Positions 63,971 through 64,000 of a DNA stretch of 64,000 nucleotides are shown one piece after another. A model generated the notes under the pieces. The model was not told the DNA's origin. It saw only the letters and a program-made list of their open reading frames with translations, and made no database searches. The stretch is taken from positions 124,001-188,000 of the forward strand of contig NZ_VOHA01000004.1 in the NCBI RefSeq assembly GCF_007859315.1, written 5' to 3'. The position numbers and the translations under genes are program-made. Position 1 is the first letter of the stretch, and each line of letters starts with the position of its first letter. Source of the stretch: Reyranella sp. CPCC 100927. GTDB lineage: Bacteria > Pseudomonadota > Alphaproteobacteria > Reyranellales > Reyranellaceae.

Positions 63971-64000
63971 GTCATCCCGAGTGCAGCGAGGGACTCTCGG
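63971..64000. repeat. Dispersed palindromic element, copy E (left arm; cut by window end)
   Basis: GTCATCCCGAGTGCAGCGAG and the following bases match the left arm of copies A-D with one substitution in that stretch. The window ends in the loop, so the right arm is not visible. Confidence 0.7.

Overview
The window is GC-rich, densely coding DNA from a free-living Gram-negative bacterium. The best lineage clues point to Alphaproteobacteria. A GntR-type BioR-like repressor faces bioY-bioB across TTATCTACAA-type operators, an arrangement described from that class. There are also outer-membrane proteins (TonB receptor, TorF-type porin, TolC-like channel) and a compact MerR regulator of the kind common in that class. 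I cannot name a genus. No rRNA, tRNA, CRISPR array, insertion-sequence transposase or prophage is visible. The window looks like chromosome carrying a large catabolic and accessory repertoire.

Layout. 0-9.4 kb: hydrolases and oxygenases (haloperoxidase-like hydrolase, two-domain VOC dioxygenase-like protein, haloacetate/fluoroacetate dehalogenase-like hydrolase, carotenoid oxygenase), their regulators (XRE, LysR), an HExxH metallopeptidase and an ABC-2 exporter pair. 9.5-13.3 kb: Ku, a BRCT-like/MerR-like/TPR protein directly downstream, then a hipBA-like module with repeated upstream boxes. 13.5-15.9 kb: bioR / bioY-bioB. 16-19 kb: small metabolic and stress genes (hydrolase, DUF2277, SRPBCC, PhnB-like VOC, YceI). 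19.1-22.4 kb: a 1090-residue LigD with two polymerase domains in tandem. 22.4-24.5 kb: a translationally coupled class III PHA synthase operon (phaE-like, phaC, GNAT). 24.5-31 kb: SRPBCC + AraC, enoyl-CoA hydratase-like, ICMT-like, YihY, and an orphan soluble GAF-PAS-PAS histidine kinase. 31-38.3 kb: a heavy-metal efflux block (CzcCBA-like RND pump, a small periplasmic accessory protein, a DUF2946-like protein, a CzcD-like CDF transporter). 38.4-42.1 kb: small hypothetical proteins, a single-domain response regulator, MerR, and a secreted 12-unit TPR protein. 42.3-50 kb: methyltransferase, a NarX/NarL-like two-component pair divergent from a TonB receptor, a TorF porin and an MFS carrier. 50.1-55.2 kb: a Rieske oxygenase / TetR / AraC / luciferase-like monooxygenase / dienelactone-hydrolase cassette. 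55.3-64 kb: YaiI, methyltransferase, CadC-like/TolB-like/TPR regulator, MetX-like hydrolase, LuxR-type regulator, YggS and a cytosine-deaminase-like amidohydrolase.

The most unusual items are these. (1) LigD has a duplicated POL domain whose second copy has lost the first metal-binding aspartate (GLD in place of DLD). (2) Ku is paired with an uncharacterised BRCT-like/MerR-like/TPR protein. (3) A dispersed palindromic element has near-identical copies A and B that share flanks in the same orientation but carry the central hairpin loop inverted. Full-length copies end at CTAG/TAGTAC and sit exactly on the stop codon of a neighbouring gene. (4) There are several strong candidate operators: BioR, HipB, a 16-bp palindrome pair before an AraC-type gene, and repeats between the two-component system and the TonB receptor.
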